From positions 2,502,684 through 2,566,683 of the forward strand of contig OZ038320.1 in the NCBI GenBank assembly GCA_964035795.1: a DNA stretch of 64,000 nt. Reading direction: 5' to 3'. A program made the translations under genes and the position numbers. The notes beneath the pieces were generated by a model, which was not told where the DNA came from, searched no databases, and worked only from the letters and a program-made list of their open reading frames with translations. Of this stretch, positions 62,242 through 64,000 are shown piece after piece. This DNA is from Pterobdella sp. o SKG-2022. Lineage: Eukaryota; Annelida; Clitellata; Hirudinida; Piscicolidae. Position 1 is the first letter of the stretch; the number at the start of each line of letters is the position of its first letter.

Positions 62242-64000
62242 ACTAAGCTGAGCTGTGCACTAATAGATTATAAGTTAACTTCAATAGTAATTTTAACATT
62301 ATTGATAATGAGAAAATTTGAAAAAAATATGAAAAAGTTGAAAAAAGCTGATTGGTAGCAATTTTCTATTAGTTTTTGTTTGAATGTCAGTTTTCTTTTT
62401 ATTTGAATTTTCAAAATTGTAAAATAACTATTTCAAATTAATGGGTTATTTTTTATTTGATATTTCACGTCTAAAATCAGAGTTTAAAAGTTTTTTCGAA
62501 AGAAACTAGCATATTCGATATGTTCTCGTGAGCGTTGGTTAGTATAATTATGTTAATATTAAACTAGTTATAACACAAGCTTCAAAAGATTTAATAATAA
62601 TCAAAATAGTAAACTTTATTTAACAAGTGAATTTTACCTTTATAGTTATAATTTTTCATTCGTTATTGGTATATTATCAACATTTGATGGAAGCAGTACA
62701 CTAAAAACATTAGCTCCGTGTGTCCAAGTTTCATCAAGTTTATTGATTATTTCCATAAAGTATTTTTGCACGGTATTGAGAAATTGGCTATTTTGATGGA
62801 GTATTTATGCAGGGTAGCCTATGTGGTCTTTTGAGTAGTGAAGTTCTATAAATAACTTGAGTTATTCAAAGGGTATTCTGTTTAGGGTAATCATTTATAA
62901 TTTTGTCATTATTCCTTGAGATTATGAACTTCTTCGATGTTTTAAATGTTGAAATTTGCCTTCATTTTTACAATGATTTTCATGAACCGACATTTTTATT
63001 TTTCATACGCTTGGCTAGATTCTTGAAAGTTGTATTTTTGCATCGGAAATAAAAATATATTTTAATTTTAATAAAGTTTCTAAAAGTTTTTAATGAGAAA
63101 AAAATCATAATTTTGTTTTTAAAAGCATTTTTTTGTGGTTGAAATATCGAAATAGAGTCAAACCCAACTGAAAACTATGTGAGTGAAATCGAATCTGTGA
63201 GCTTATATGATGCTTGCTTGATCAAAAAAGGTTGATAAAATTTATAGGAAAGAATTTCACTTATAATTTTCCCAGTTTGAATAATAGCGATTAACGTTAT
63301 TGAAGGAGATGTTAGTAGCTGGAATCAAAAGGTTAGTGAATAATTGCTTGCAACCAGTGATTCTTTTGTGAAAATGATATTAAAATTTTAATATAGATTC
63401 AATAGAATTCAATATAGCCGACTTATGTTTGCTTCGGCAAAAGATTAAGTATAAAAAACATCTTTGGCCCAAAATCCTCTCCAGCTACCACTACCTCGCT
63501 ATTCAAAAATCTTCACCCGCTATATTTTGCTACACTGAATAGTGAGTTGCCTGGTTTTCCACAATTTTAAGTTGTGCCATTATAGAAACCTGATGATTCC
63601 CAGAGTGCCTTTTATATGTCTTTCTCATAAATCTAGTTCTGTTCAATCTCTTCATTTACACCAATGCTTTCAGTAGCGTTTGGACACATGTATTGTTAAA
63701 CCCTGAATCACAACCTTGAGCTTAAATCATAACTCAACTCAAACATAACTTTGATCTTCATCTCAAAAATTAAATATAAATTTTTTCACCAATGTTTTAC
63801 CTACTATATATCGCAGTTTGAAACTTCAATATATTTCGAACCAACCAATCATGGCATTTGTGGCTTTTTTGCATGCGCAGAAAAAAGTGAGTCCATAGAT
63901 GAAAAAGTTAAATAATATATAAAGATAATGATGGAAATATGACAAAAACTATGATAAAGACTTCAGCTTGATGATATGAACAGTTTAAATGCTCAAAGTT
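62242..64000. other. Downstream region, nothing recognised
   Basis: AT-rich sequence with no long frame, RNA gene or obvious transposon on either strand. It presumably contains the sFRP 3' UTR. Confidence 0.5.

Overview
The window is AT-rich animal nuclear DNA. GT-AG introns split recognisable metazoan genes (an ABCB6 transporter, an ACSBG acyl-CoA synthetase, a secreted frizzled-related protein, an Ig-domain protein and a Ly6-like protein), and the DNA between them is full of non-LTR retrotransposons and microsatellites. There are no operons, ribosome sites or CRISPR arrays. An invertebrate, perhaps a spiralian or cnidarian, fits the retroelements and introns, but the sequence does not fix the phylum.

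Layout. 1-4.9 kb: a (GATGAC)n array, then an apparently full-length, open L2/CR1-type LINE with a (AAT)n tail. 4.95-7.8 kb (+): the last exons of an Ig I-set gene ending in a long Asn-rich exon. 11.0-22.7 kb (-): a 23-exon ABCB6 gene with an RTE-type fragment and several (TATC/GATA)n arrays in its introns. 24.45-28.46 kb (-) and 50.50-54.56 kb (+): two inverted two-exon paralogues of an unrecognised, fast-evolving Cys/Ser/Lys-rich protein of about 1300 residues. 30.3-46.3 kb (+): a complete 22-exon ACSBG gene (705 aa in frame) with three RTE-type fragments in its introns. 47.97-49.22 kb (+): a two-exon gene for a 179-aa protein with an N-terminal hydrophobic stretch. 55.3-56.3 kb (+): two pieces of a Ly6/uPAR-like, probably GPI-anchored protein. 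57.0-62.2 kb (+): an sFRP gene with a long N-terminal extension. 62.2-64 kb: nothing recognised.

The genes look functionally unrelated (lipid activation, porphyrin or metal transport, Wnt antagonism). The most unusual points are: the inverted paralogue pair, which is near-identical over 129 bp at the 3' end but strongly diverged elsewhere; tetranucleotide arrays that repeatedly lie against splice sites, including one intron that is almost all (TATC)n; a 20-bp minisatellite whose unit contains the neighbouring 5' splice site; and three nested foldback elements. Exon models were built by hand from reading frame, splice dinucleotides, phase and remembered family similarity. No alignment or database search was run.
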